A program made the position numbers and the translations under genes. From Prevotellaceae bacterium UBA6417 (GTDB lineage: Bacteria; Bacteroidota; Bacteroidia; Bacteroidales; Bacteroidaceae), in assembly GCA_002439755.1 (NCBI GenBank), contig DJPH01000059.1:1-12028 (forward strand): DNA of 12,028 nt. The letters are read 5' to 3'. Below the pieces are notes generated by a model that did not search any database, had not been told where the DNA came from, and worked only from the letters and a program-made list of their open reading frames with translations. Within the stretch, counting starts at the first letter, position 1. Each line of letters starts with the position of its first letter. Shown one piece after another: positions 5,065 to 12,028 of this stretch.

Positions 5065-7005
5065 CTAATTCATTATCAGTTTGCGTTTTATGATGCTTCC
5101 GTCAGTCAATGTCAAACGGGCGATGAAGAGTCCCTTGCCTGCAGGTCTTGTAAAAGTGCCGGTATGATACTCGCGCACCTTGACACCAGCTGACGAGAAT
5201 ATCTCGGCTTTCACAACATTGCGGCCAACATGCACGGTGTTTCCATTGATGGTGATGGTTACGTCCTTGTCAAAATTGCCGGTCCGTATGCCTGAAGCAG
5301 ACGGCTTCTTGAGCAGGGCGAAATCCATCCATGTCCATGATGCATTACGCCGTGCGTCTGGAAGCATGCTGTAGATCACCTCGTTACCGCCTGTGCGGTT
5401 GTCGTGCATCATTATGTTGGCACGCATGAGGTGTCCTTCGGGAGCCTTGTCATACCCGAGTGCCTTCCACGGTATTGCTGCCTCGATGGTGTAGACTCTC
5501 TTCGCAGTTTTGACCACACTGCGGACTCCGGTGAGTTCGTTGGATACCCAACTTCTTTTTTCGGTAGAGCCTTCGGAAGTGTCAATGTCACCTGAAAGCA
5601 TAAAGAACAGGCTGTGCATGCCCGTAACGGGATACTCGTCAGAAGCGTACCTGGTGTCAAGGAACAGGGTCACACCGTCACCGTCAGCAGAGCTCAGTGG
5701 ATACTGTGTGACATCTGACACTCGCGATATGAAGTAGAGGGAATCTTCATCATAGGCAAAGTCGGCGGTAAACCGCACCTTGTTGGCACTATGGCCGAGA
5801 ATCATCTGTGTGGCATCACCTATGAAGTAGCCTTCGTTTCTGGTTTGTCTGCCGTCAACCTTAGGATGGCCGTAGGGAGCACTTAGCTGGCGCAGTGCAC
5901 GTCCTTTTATCATGTCGACCCGTCCCGACATGCCGCCTACAGCCACCACTGTTCCTGTGTCAATGACGGCAAGCGAGTTCCACAACGAGTTGTCGGAGCC
6001 AAACGGCTCGCTCATGGCTTTGAAACTTTTGGCCTTCTCATTGCCCACATATACCCACATCTGCACTTTCGACAGGTCTACGCCGTTGCCGTTCTCGCCC
6101 TGATGTGACATGATGGTCTCTCCCCACGGAAGTTTGCGCAGGTATGGTGCGCCACCACGGCGGCGCGGACAGTAGCTGTAGTCAACAGCCTTCCAGCGGT
6201 ATCGGCTGTTGGCTTTTGCCCAATAATCGATCCAGTTTGTCTCAAGGGGACATGTGGCGATGGTTGGTATGAAATTATCGATACCGCTCCACCCGTTGTC
6301 CTCAAAAGCAAGTGCGATGGTCTTGCCGTCTTGAAGAATTATTGCGGAGGGCATTCCGTCTCGGCTCCCGGCGCGAAACGACACTTTTTGTGCTGCTGTC
6401 CACGTCTTTCCTCCATCGAATGAGCGACACATGGAGATCTGTTGCTCGCCGGATGTGATGTAGGGACCTTCGTCGGCAAAATAGAGCTGTAACTCACCGG
6501 ACGGCAACTCAAGGAAAGATGGCTCCCAGCATCCGTTATCGAATGTATAGGAGGCATCGTTGACGAATATCTCTTTGCTCCATGTGCGTCCGTTGTCGGT
6601 ACTGCGCTTGCAGCGTATTCCAAATCGGCGGTCTTCGGTATAAGGTTGTGACGGACGTGGGTTGTAGCCCACTACAATGGTACCGTCAGCCATTTGGATG
6701 AGATCGGGCGCGCAGTTGGGTATGTTGTTAGTGTTGGTAACAATCTTTTTCGCCGCCGACCATGTGCTTCCTTTGTTCATGCTGAAGGCGATGTTTATGC
6801 CGTTATTTTCACATACTGCCATGAGACGTCCGTCATGAAGTTGTATGATGCGTGCGTATCCCCCGCTTTTGAACACTGTTTTGCGCGTGGAGTTGTCCCA
6901 GAAAATGCGTGACCCCTTGTATGGTTGGTGCCAGGCAGAGAAGCAAGGAAGTGATACTGAGAATATGGCTAAAACGGTTAATGCGAGTAAAGGTATTCTC
7001 CTCAT
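5065..7005 (-). CDS. Sialidase-fold (BNR) exoenzyme with CBM9-like domain and T9SS tail
   Basis: A 646-residue secreted protein, probably acting on glycans outside the cell. It has a signal peptide (1-23, ending near CFSAW). A BNR beta-propeller follows, with three Asp-box motifs spaced exactly 60 residues apart: SMNKGSTW (75), STDNGRTW (135) and SFDGGKTW (195). YARI at 50-53 may supply the first arginine of a sialidase-type active site, but I cannot locate the full triad. About 395-565 resembles a CBM9-like sugar-binding domain (DGDGVTLFLD at 441-450, YTIEAAIPWKALG at 505-517). The last ~75 residues form a beta-rich tail with GLFIARL and ending KRKLIMN, like a type IX sorting domain, so the protein is probably exported by T9SS and cell-surface anchored or released. 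GH33 sialidase or a GH93-like exo-hydrolase are both possible. It starts 44 bases after nspC. Confidence 0.8.
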   Translation of the reverse strand: MRRIPLLALTVLAIFSVSLPCFSAWHQPYKGSRIFWDNSTRKTVFKSGGYARIIQLHDGRLMAVCENNGINIAFSMNKGSTWSAAKKIVTNTNNIPNCAPDLIQMADGTIVVGYNPRPSQPYTEDRRFGIRCKRSTDNGRTWSKEIFVNDASYTFDNGCWEPSFLELPSGELQLYFADEGPYITSGEQQISMCRSFDGGKTWTAAQKVSFRAGSRDGMPSAIILQDGKTIALAFEDNGWSGIDNFIPTIATCPLETNWIDYWAKANSRYRWKAVDYSYCPRRRGGAPYLRKLPWGETIMSHQGENGNGVDLSKVQMWVYVGNEKAKSFKAMSEPFGSDNSLWNSLAVIDTGTVVAVGGMSGRVDMIKGRALRQLSAPYGHPKVDGRQTRNEGYFIGDATQMILGHSANKVRFTADFAYDEDSLYFISRVSDVTQYPLSSADGDGVTLFLDTRYASDEYPVTGMHSLFFMLSGDIDTSEGSTEKRSWVSNELTGVRSVVKTAKRVYTIEAAIPWKALGYDKAPEGHLMRANIMMHDNRTGGNEVIYSMLPDARRNASWTWMDFALLKKPSASGIRTGNFDKDVTITINGNTVHVGRNVVKAEIFSSAGVKVREYHTGTFTRPAGKGLFIARLTLTDGSIIKRKLIMN

Positions 7006-7049
7006 GTTGATAAATATTTTGTTTATAGGTAAATTCTGCAGGCTCTAAG

Positions 7050-8186
7050 TCAGTCCATGCGGTCTCTATAGTCAGCGTATTTGAATGTTCGCAAAATTTC
7101 CCTGCTTCCATCAAGACGGAGGAGGACTAATGCGGGGTGGTCTATTCCGTTGAACATAGTTGTCTTTACAGTAGTATAGTGAATCATATCTTCGAATATG
7201 ATTTTTTCTCCGATTTCAAGCGGATGGTCAAATTGCCAAGTGCCCATCCAATCCCCACTGAGACAGCTGTTTCCGCCTATCCTATAACAGTTGGGTTGCA
7301 TTTCGGAAGTTTCATCAATGAGTTTTGCTCCTTTTATGTTTGGGTGGTATGGCATTTCCAGGCAATCAGGCATATGACACGTAAAACTTGCGTTTATAAT
7401 GGCAGTTCTGATATGATGGTTTTCAACGATGTCTGTTACATAAGCTTCCAAGCACCCCGTTTGCCATAGAAACGCACTGCCCGGCTCAAGAATAATGTGT
7501 AGGTTGGGATGTCTTTGTTTGAATTTTTGCAGAGTTTCAATAAGTAGGTGAATATTGTAGTCTTTTCGAGTCATGAGATGTCCGCCTCCCATATTGATCC
7601 ATTTTAGTTGTGGAAGCCATTGTGCGAAATTCTTTTCCACTTTATCTAAGACTTTTTTTAGGCTGTCGGAGTTATTTTCGCACAGGCAGTGGAAGTGAAA
7701 CCCCTCTATTTCGCGCGGCAGTTCTTTGGGCATGTCTTCTGCTGTTATGCCAAATCTTGACCCCGGTGCACAAGGATTGTAGAGGGCGGTTTTTATATCG
7801 GATTGTTCTGGATTGATGCGCAACCCGCAGGAAATATGATGATTGTTATAACGGCTTATAAGAGGGGAAAATCTGTTGAATTGGCTCAGCGAATTAAATG
7901 TGACATGTTCGCTTAGTTGCATTATTTGCTGAAAAGTCAGTTCTTCGTAACTTGGCGAATAAGTATATGTGTAGCCCCCGAATTTTTCTGCCGACAGTTG
8001 TGCTTCGTTCAGTGAGCTTGCTGTTGTATGATGTATGTATTCGCGAAAAATAGGGAATGTACGCCACCAGGCAAATGCTTTGAGTGCGAGTATAATTTCT
8101 ACCCCTGCTTCTTGAGCGGTGTCTCTGATGAGCTGTAGATTATTCCTTAACAGTTTTTCATTTAGAACGTATGCCGGTGTTTCCAT
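7050..8186 (-). CDS. nspC: Carboxynorspermidine/carboxyspermidine decarboxylase
   Basis: PLP-dependent fold-III decarboxylase that turns carboxyspermidine (or carboxynorspermidine) into spermidine (or norspermidine) in the cytoplasm, the last step of the alternative polyamine pathway. The 378-residue length is normal. Motifs: ALKAF with the likely PLP-binding Lys36, NPEQSDIKTALYNPCAPGSRFG (125-146), HFHCLCENN (164-172), GGGH (200-203), EPGSAF (234-239), CHMPDCLEMPYHP (270-282), with Cys275 the probable catalytic cysteine at the dimer interface, and GGNSCLSGDWMG (304-315). The partner dehydrogenase is not in this window. The gene lies between galE and the sialidase-like gene on the same strand, with a terminator hairpin in the 96-base gap from galE. 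No strong promoter of its own is visible. Confidence 0.93.
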   Translation of the reverse strand: METPAYVLNEKLLRNNLQLIRDTAQEAGVEIILALKAFAWWRTFPIFREYIHHTTASSLNEAQLSAEKFGGYTYTYSPSYEELTFQQIMQLSEHVTFNSLSQFNRFSPLISRYNNHHISCGLRINPEQSDIKTALYNPCAPGSRFGITAEDMPKELPREIEGFHFHCLCENNSDSLKKVLDKVEKNFAQWLPQLKWINMGGGHLMTRKDYNIHLLIETLQKFKQRHPNLHIILEPGSAFLWQTGCLEAYVTDIVENHHIRTAIINASFTCHMPDCLEMPYHPNIKGAKLIDETSEMQPNCYRIGGNSCLSGDWMGTWQFDHPLEIGEKIIFEDMIHYTTVKTTMFNGIDHPALVLLRLDGSREILRTFKYADYRDRMD

Positions 8187-8204
8187 CTGTCTATTGCTTT
8201 AATT

Positions 8205-8251
8205 AAAGAGGTTGTGTCGACTCTTCAGAAGAACGGCACAACCTCTTTTTT
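8205..8251 (-). terminator. Strong hairpin between galE and nspC
   Basis: AAAGAGGTTGTG (8205-8216) pairs perfectly over 12 bases with CACAACCTCTTT (8237-8248), enclosing a 20-base loop. On the minus strand the stem ends in CTCTTTAATT, 35 bases after the galE stop codon, and would end galE transcription. On the plus strand three more T extend the run to six, so it could also stop antisense transcription. It sits just 18 bases before the nspC start codon. Confidence 0.8.
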
Positions 8252-8282
8252 GTTTGTCGGTCTTATATGGAATAAGAAGGTT

Positions 8283-9323
8283 TTACATGATGCCGCGTCT
8301 GCGTAGTTCCAATTGCCATTTCCATGCCGACGTGAGTGAGTCCGCAAGTGTGTGGCAGGCTTTCCAACCAAGTATTTTGTTGGCCTTGTCTACGTTGCCC
8401 CATACTTGTTCTATGTCACCCGCACGTCTGCCTGTAATTTTGTAGTTGAGCTTGACACCGGTACATTCTTCGAAGGTATGTATAAGTTCCAAAACGGAAT
8501 TTCCTTTTCCTGTTCCGATATTAAATATATCAATGGGCTGTTTCATCTTTCCATCGAGGATGTATGCCATTGCTGCCACGTGTGCTTTGGCCAAGTCTAC
8601 TACGTAAATGAAGTCGCGTATGCAACTTCCATCAGGTGTGTTGTAGTCATCTCCAAATACACTAAGCTGCTTGCGTATTCCAATAGCTGTTTGTGTCAGA
8701 TAGGGAATAAGGTTGGCGGGAACACCGTTTGGAAGTTCTCCTATAATGGCTGTCGGGTGTGCCCCTATGGGATTGAAATAGCGTAGTATGATGGAGTGTA
8801 TTGGGGCTCCGCTGTGAATATAGTCGGTAATGATTTCTTCGCAAATCTGTTTTGTGTTGCCATAGGGGCTTTCGGCCTTTTTGATGGGAGCTTGCTCCGT
8901 GACTGGGAGATTCTCGGGATCCGGTTGCCCGTAAACGGTACAGGAAGAAGAGAAAATAAGTCCTTTTGTTCCATATTTGGGCATAATCTTCAGTATGTTC
9001 ATAAGTGAGTTGAGATTGTTGCTATAATAGAGCAAGGGCTTCTCAACACTTTCGCCAACAGCTTTAGAAGCTGCAAAATGTATGATGCCTTCAATTCCTT
9101 CGTACTTCTTGAATACGTTTTCGAGTGCGGCAAAGTCTGTACAATCAACTTTTTCAAAAGCAGGGCGTACTCCTGTTATTTTTTCTATGCCATCTATTAC
9201 GTCTGCGTTCGAGTTTGAAAGGTTGTCAACGATGACTACTTCATAGCCTGCCTCAATAAGTTCAACTGTCGTGTGCGAACCGATAAATCCGGTTCCACCT
9301 GTTACTAAAATCTTTTGTTTCAT
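8283..9323 (-). CDS. galE: UDP-glucose 4-epimerase
   Basis: NAD-dependent epimerase interconverting UDP-glucose and UDP-galactose (Leloir pathway; also supplies sugars for surface polysaccharides), cytoplasmic. The 346-residue extended SDR protein has the dinucleotide motif TGGTGFIGSH (8-17), the NAD-selecting acidic VDN (32-34), HFAA (82-85), SSSCTVYG (125-132) and the catalytic YxxxK at Tyr154/Lys158. LRYFNPIGAH and the GDD(Y)NTPDGSCIRDFIYV stretch are typical GalE signatures. The ATG at 9323 follows a good promoter by about 23 bases. It is 80 bases downstream of mscL and has its own promoter, so it is probably an independent unit. Confidence 0.95.
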   Translation of the reverse strand: MKQKILVTGGTGFIGSHTTVELIEAGYEVVIVDNLSNSNADVIDGIEKITGVRPAFEKVDCTDFAALENVFKKYEGIEGIIHFAASKAVGESVEKPLLYYSNNLNSLMNILKIMPKYGTKGLIFSSSCTVYGQPDPENLPVTEQAPIKKAESPYGNTKQICEEIITDYIHSGAPIHSIILRYFNPIGAHPTAIIGELPNGVPANLIPYLTQTAIGIRKQLSVFGDDYNTPDGSCIRDFIYVVDLAKAHVAAMAYILDGKMKQPIDIFNIGTGKGNSVLELIHTFEECTGVKLNYKITGRRAGDIEQVWGNVDKANKILGWKACHTLADSLTSAWKWQLELRRRGIM

Positions 9324-9346
9324 CTGTCTTTAAAATTTCGATATGG

Positions 9347-9375
9347 CAAAATTACATCTTTATATCCGTATCAAG
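9347..9375 (-). promoter_or_regulatory. galE promoter
   Basis: The minus strand carries TAATTTTG (9347-9354), matching the -7 consensus TAnnTTTG, with CTTG (9372-9375) 17 bases upstream as a weak -33 element. It would start transcription about 15-20 bases before the galE ATG, giving a very short leader. Confidence 0.65.
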
Positions 9376-9403
9376 TGCTTTTGTGATTGAAAATGTTTAT
9401 TAC

Positions 9404-9805
9404 TTATATGTTTTTGTCTTGTCTTTCCTTGAGCAGATCACGTATCTCTGCCAGCAGCACCTCTTCCTTGCTTGGTGTGGGAGGTGCCGAAACGGCTTCT
9501 TCGGTCTTTTTACGATGCATGATGCGGCCGATTGCTTTTATCATTATGAAGATGCTGAACGAAATAATCAGGAAGTCCAATACATTTTGCATGAAGCTTC
9601 CATATTTTATTACGGCTTCCCCTACACTGAAAGACAGGCTGTTCATGTCGATACCTCCGGTCAGTATGCCAATCAAGGGCATAAGGACATCGCTGACAAG
9701 CGAACTGACTATTTTTCCGAATGCGCCTCCCATGATAACACCGACAGCCATATCGATTACATTTCCTTTCATGGCAAACGCTTTGAATTCTTTGATAAAG
9801 CTCAT
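9404..9805 (-). CDS. mscL: Large-conductance mechanosensitive channel MscL
   Basis: Inner-membrane homopentameric channel that opens under membrane tension to release solutes during hypo-osmotic shock. The 133-residue length is typical. It has the amphipathic N-terminus SFIKEFKAFAMKGNVIDMAVGVIMG leading into TM1 (about 15-45, glycine-rich pore lining, then LMPLIG), a short periplasmic loop (about 50-68), TM2 (about 72-95, FLIISFSIFIMIK), the basic HRKK at 97-100, and a charged C-terminal helix (SKEEVLLAEIRDLLKER). Divergent from gapA over a 142-bp promoter region; this mscL-gapA neighbourhood is, as I recall, seen in other Bacteroidales. Confidence 0.95.
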   Translation of the reverse strand: MSFIKEFKAFAMKGNVIDMAVGVIMGGAFGKIVSSLVSDVLMPLIGILTGGIDMNSLSFSVGEAVIKYGSFMQNVLDFLIISFSIFIMIKAIGRIMHRKKTEEAVSAPPTPSKEEVLLAEIRDLLKERQDKNI

Positions 9806-9835
9806 ATTTTATATTTATTTTATTGGTTACAAGAG

Positions 9836-9843
9836 CAAAGATA
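9836..9843 (-). promoter_or_regulatory. Candidate mscL -7 element
   Basis: The minus strand reads TATCTTTG, an exact TAnnTTTG match, 31 bases before the mscL ATG. No clear -33 TTTG is found upstream. Confidence 0.5.
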
Positions 9844-9856
9844 CGGATTATATTTG

Positions 9857-9864
9857 TAATTTTG
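9857..9864 (+). promoter_or_regulatory. Candidate gapA -7 element
   Basis: TAATTTTG fits the TAnnTTTG consensus about 83 bases before the gapA ATG, implying a leader of roughly 75 bases. The surrounding 26 bases closely resemble the galE promoter. The -33 element is not clear. Confidence 0.5.
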
Positions 9865-9947
9865 CAGCCGTTAAATAGGGAAAGTTTGCAGCGCATCTTT
9901 CCGACAAGAATGGATATTTTCAAGATAACTCTTTAAATAGTAAAGTA

Positions 9948-10979
9948 ATGATTAAGATTGGTATTAACGGATTTGGTCGTATCGGCCGTTTCGTATTCCG
10001 TTCTACTCTCGAAGAGGCTAACAAGAACGATGTAGTAGTAGTAGGTATCAACGACTTGCTGCCGGTAGATTACATGGCTTACATGCTGAAGTATGATACT
10101 ATGCACGGCCAATTCACCGGTACTATCGAGGCCGATGTAGAAAAGAACGAGTTGATTGTTAACGGCAACCACATCCGCATTACAGCTGAAAAGGATGCCG
10201 CCAATTTGAAATGGGACGAAGTTGGTGCTGAATACGTAGTAGAATCAACAGGTTTGTACCTTACTATGGATCGTGCAGAAAAGCATCTGCAGGCCGGTGC
10301 AAAATATGTAGTATTGAGCGCACCTTCAAAGAAAGGTGAAGATGGTCGTCAGGCCGATATGTTCGTTTGCGGTGTGAACACAGACAAATATGCAGGCCAG
10401 AAGATCGTTTCAAATGCATCTTGTACGACCAACTGTCTTGCTCCTATAGCTAAAGTTTTGAACGACAAGTTCGGTATAGAAACCGGTTTGATGACAACAG
10501 TTCACTCTACAACTGCTACACAACGTACGGTTGACGGTCCTTCAATGAAAGATTGGCGCGGTGGTCGTGCTGCCAGTGGCAACATCATCCCCTCTTCAAC
10601 TGGTGCTGCAAAGGCTGTAGGTAAGGTTATTCCCGAACTCAATGGCAAATTGACCGGTATTTCAATGCGTGTTCCTACTTTGGATGTTTCAGTTGTTGAT
10701 CTTACTGTTAACTTGAAGAATCCTGCAACAAAAGAGGATATTTGCAAGGCCATGAAAGAGGCTAGCGAAGGTGATTTGAAAGGCGTTCTTGGTTATACCG
10801 AAGACAAAGTCGTTTCTTCCGACTTCCTCGGCTGCCCGTTGACATCTATTTTCGATGCTGATGCCGGCGTTTATCTCACCGACAAGTTTGTTAAGGTTGT
10901 TTCTTGGTATGACAATGAAATCGGCTACTCTCACAAGGTTGTTGATTTGATTAAGATCATGAAGAAATATAACGGATAA
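9948..10979 (+). CDS. gapA: Glyceraldehyde-3-phosphate dehydrogenase, type I
   Basis: Glycolytic enzyme oxidising glyceraldehyde-3-phosphate to 1,3-bisphosphoglycerate with NAD+, a cytoplasmic tetramer. The 343-residue protein has the Rossmann motif INGFGRIGR (6-14), the NAD-favouring Asp36 in GINDL, the catalytic SNASCTTNCLAP with Cys159, and His186 in TTVHSTTATQ. WRGGRAASGNIIPSSTGAAKAVGKV and the C-terminal SWYDNEIGYSHKVVDL are diagnostic. Full length. Codon use looks more biased than its neighbours, as expected for a highly expressed gene. A strong terminator follows, then miaA. Confidence 0.97.
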   Translation: MIKIGINGFGRIGRFVFRSTLEEANKNDVVVVGINDLLPVDYMAYMLKYDTMHGQFTGTIEADVEKNELIVNGNHIRITAEKDAANLKWDEVGAEYVVESTGLYLTMDRAEKHLQAGAKYVVLSAPSKKGEDGRQADMFVCGVNTDKYAGQKIVSNASCTTNCLAPIAKVLNDKFGIETGLMTTVHSTTATQRTVDGPSMKDWRGGRAASGNIIPSSTGAAKAVGKVIPELNGKLTGISMRVPTLDVSVVDLTVNLKNPATKEDICKAMKEASEGDLKGVLGYTEDKVVSSDFLGCPLTSIFDADAGVYLTDKFVKVVSWYDNEIGYSHKVVDLIKIMKKYNG

Positions 10980-11007
10980 GATTATCTCGTATCTTATCAA
11001 TAATGAG

Positions 11008-11045
11008 AAAGGTGTGTAGTCTATAGATTTACACACCTTTTTCTG
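11008..11045 (+). terminator. gapA intrinsic terminator
   Basis: AAAGGTGTGTA (11008-11018) pairs perfectly with TACACACCTTT (11030-11040) over 11 bases, with an 11-base loop. The stem runs into TTTTTCTGTTT. It lies 28 bases past the gapA stop and ends about 20 bases before the miaA ATG, so miaA either depends on read-through or has an unrecognised promoter. Confidence 0.9.
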
Positions 11046-11065
11046 TTTCCTAAATCAATGCGCTC

Positions 11066-11980
11066 ATGATAACGATTCTCGGCCCTACCGCATGTGGAAA
11101 AACTAGATTGGCTGTTGCTTTGGCCGCAAGCCTTCATACAGAAATAATCAGCGGTGACAGCCGCCAGGTTTACCGCAAAATGGACATAGGTACGGGCAAA
11201 GACCTTACCGATTATATATATAATGGCGGTCGCATCAATTATCATTTGATTGATATTGCCGAGCCCGGTTCTAAATATACGGTATTTCATTTTCAGCACG
11301 ATTTTCTGAAGGTTTACGATGACATGCTTGGACGCGGTCTTGAACCCATTTTCTGTGGCGGGTCGGGACTATATCTTGAGTCTGTCTTGCGTTCTTACCG
11401 CCTTTCTCCGGTTCCTGCAAATGCCGAATTGCGACACATGCTTGAAGGAAAGACGTTGGAAGAGCTTGCCGGCATATTGGCTTCATATAAATCACTTCAC
11501 AACTCGACAGATATCGATACGCCCCAACGTGCTATCCGTGCCATTGAGATTGAAGAGTTCTATCGTGGTCACCAGAAGGAGCTTCGTCCGTTTCCGGCCA
11601 TTCCCTCTCTTAATATAGGTATTGATGTAAGCCGTGAATTGCGTAGACAACGAATCACCTCCCGTCTTTATGCAAGAATTGAAAATGAAGGGTTGGTTGA
11701 CGAAGTCCGTCGTTTGCTCGACAGTGGCATTTCACCCGAAGATTTGATATATTATGGATTGGAGTACAAGTATGTGACTCTTTTTGTGATAGGGTGCATC
11801 AGTTATGACGAAATGTTATCATCGCTTGAAATAGCCATTCATCAGTTTGCAAAACGCCAGATGACGTGGTTTCGCGGCATGGAAAGGCGTGGCATAAATA
11901 TCCATTGGATAAATGGCGAACAGCCTTTTGACGATTGTCTGCATGAAGCCTTACGACTGTCCGACGAATATCCCCGGTAG
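11066..11980 (+). CDS. miaA: tRNA dimethylallyltransferase (divergent MiaA paralogue)
   Basis: Adds a dimethylallyl group to A37 of tRNAs reading UNN codons, the first step to ms2i6A; cytoplasmic. The 304-residue protein has the P-loop GPTACGKT (6-13), DSRQVYRKMDIGTGK (31-45), CGGSGLYLES (97-106), RAIRAIEI (155-162) and KRQMTWFRG (263-271). The usual GYKE/GYRQ block is replaced by YYGLEYKY (229-236), suggesting the second, divergent MiaA type that I recall in Bacteroidales with two copies. The ATG at 11066 fits because ILGPTACGKT begins at residue 4, as in homologues. An ATG at 11058 is in another frame and stops after three codons. Confidence 0.92.
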   Translation: MITILGPTACGKTRLAVALAASLHTEIISGDSRQVYRKMDIGTGKDLTDYIYNGGRINYHLIDIAEPGSKYTVFHFQHDFLKVYDDMLGRGLEPIFCGGSGLYLESVLRSYRLSPVPANAELRHMLEGKTLEELAGILASYKSLHNSTDIDTPQRAIRAIEIEEFYRGHQKELRPFPAIPSLNIGIDVSRELRRQRITSRLYARIENEGLVDEVRRLLDSGISPEDLIYYGLEYKYVTLFVIGCISYDEMLSSLEIAIHQFAKRQMTWFRGMERRGINIHWINGEQPFDDCLHEALRLSDEYPR

Positions 11981-11996
11981 CCGGTTTCCTTTTTTT
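11974..11996 (+). terminator. Weak terminator at the miaA stop
   Basis: CCGG-TAG-CCGG (11974-11984), with the stop codon as its loop, is followed by TTTCC and seven T (11990-11996). The 4-bp stem is short, so this is only a possible terminator. Confidence 0.35.
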
Positions 11997-12028
11997 GCTT
12001 GAAGATTTAAATTCATTGGAAATTTCCC

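Noticed and set aside
161..9790. Possible avoidance of GAATTC
   Set aside because: By eye I find the site at 161-166 and 9785-9790. Two in 12 kb is close to the roughly three expected by chance, so nothing can be concluded.
9383..9878. Plus-strand frames of about 160 codons over mscL
   Set aside because: They are antisense shadows of the clear MscL coding sequence.

Overview
The window looks like a chromosomal segment of a Bacteroidota member, probably order Bacteroidales and possibly Prevotella-like. The clues are TAnnTTTG-type -7 promoter elements, a lack of Shine-Dalgarno sequences, a DUF4421-like outer-membrane protein, a carboxynorspermidine-decarboxylase-type polyamine enzyme, and a sialidase-fold exoenzyme with a type IX secretion (T9SS) tail. 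The genus is inference.

Layout. 113-1306 (minus) encodes a secreted or outer-membrane DUF4421-like protein. 1307-1667 is non-coding and holds four tandem 21-bp repeats built on a 13-bp palindrome. 1668-2126 (minus) is a truncated IS4-type transposase. 2144-4445 (minus) is a two-gene module: an M.EcoRI-like adenine methyltransferase followed, 1 nt later, by a DUF262 (ParB/Srx-fold, DGQQR) protein with a C-terminal HNH nuclease domain. Its leader (4450-4717) holds a hairpin touching the methyltransferase start and a ~200-bp element of nested inverted repeats that can also fold as a terminator. 4718-5000 holds no recognisable gene.

The rest is mostly housekeeping. On the minus strand, in transcription order, lie mscL, galE, nspC (carboxynor/carboxyspermidine decarboxylase) and a sialidase-like BNR/CBM9/T9SS protein. 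On the plus strand lie gapA and miaA. mscL and gapA are divergent from a shared 142-bp promoter region. Strong hairpin terminators follow the sialidase gene, galE and gapA.

The most interesting part is the 1.4-4.7 kb accessory segment. The methyltransferase resembles M.EcoRI along its length, yet no R.EcoRI homologue is present. Its tightly coupled partner is instead a DUF262-HNH protein of the kind seen in modification-sensing nucleases (GmrSD, SspE, BrxU). The structured leader suggests that expression of the pair is controlled at the RNA level. An IS remnant and the A+T-rich look of the two genes suggest horizontal acquisition.
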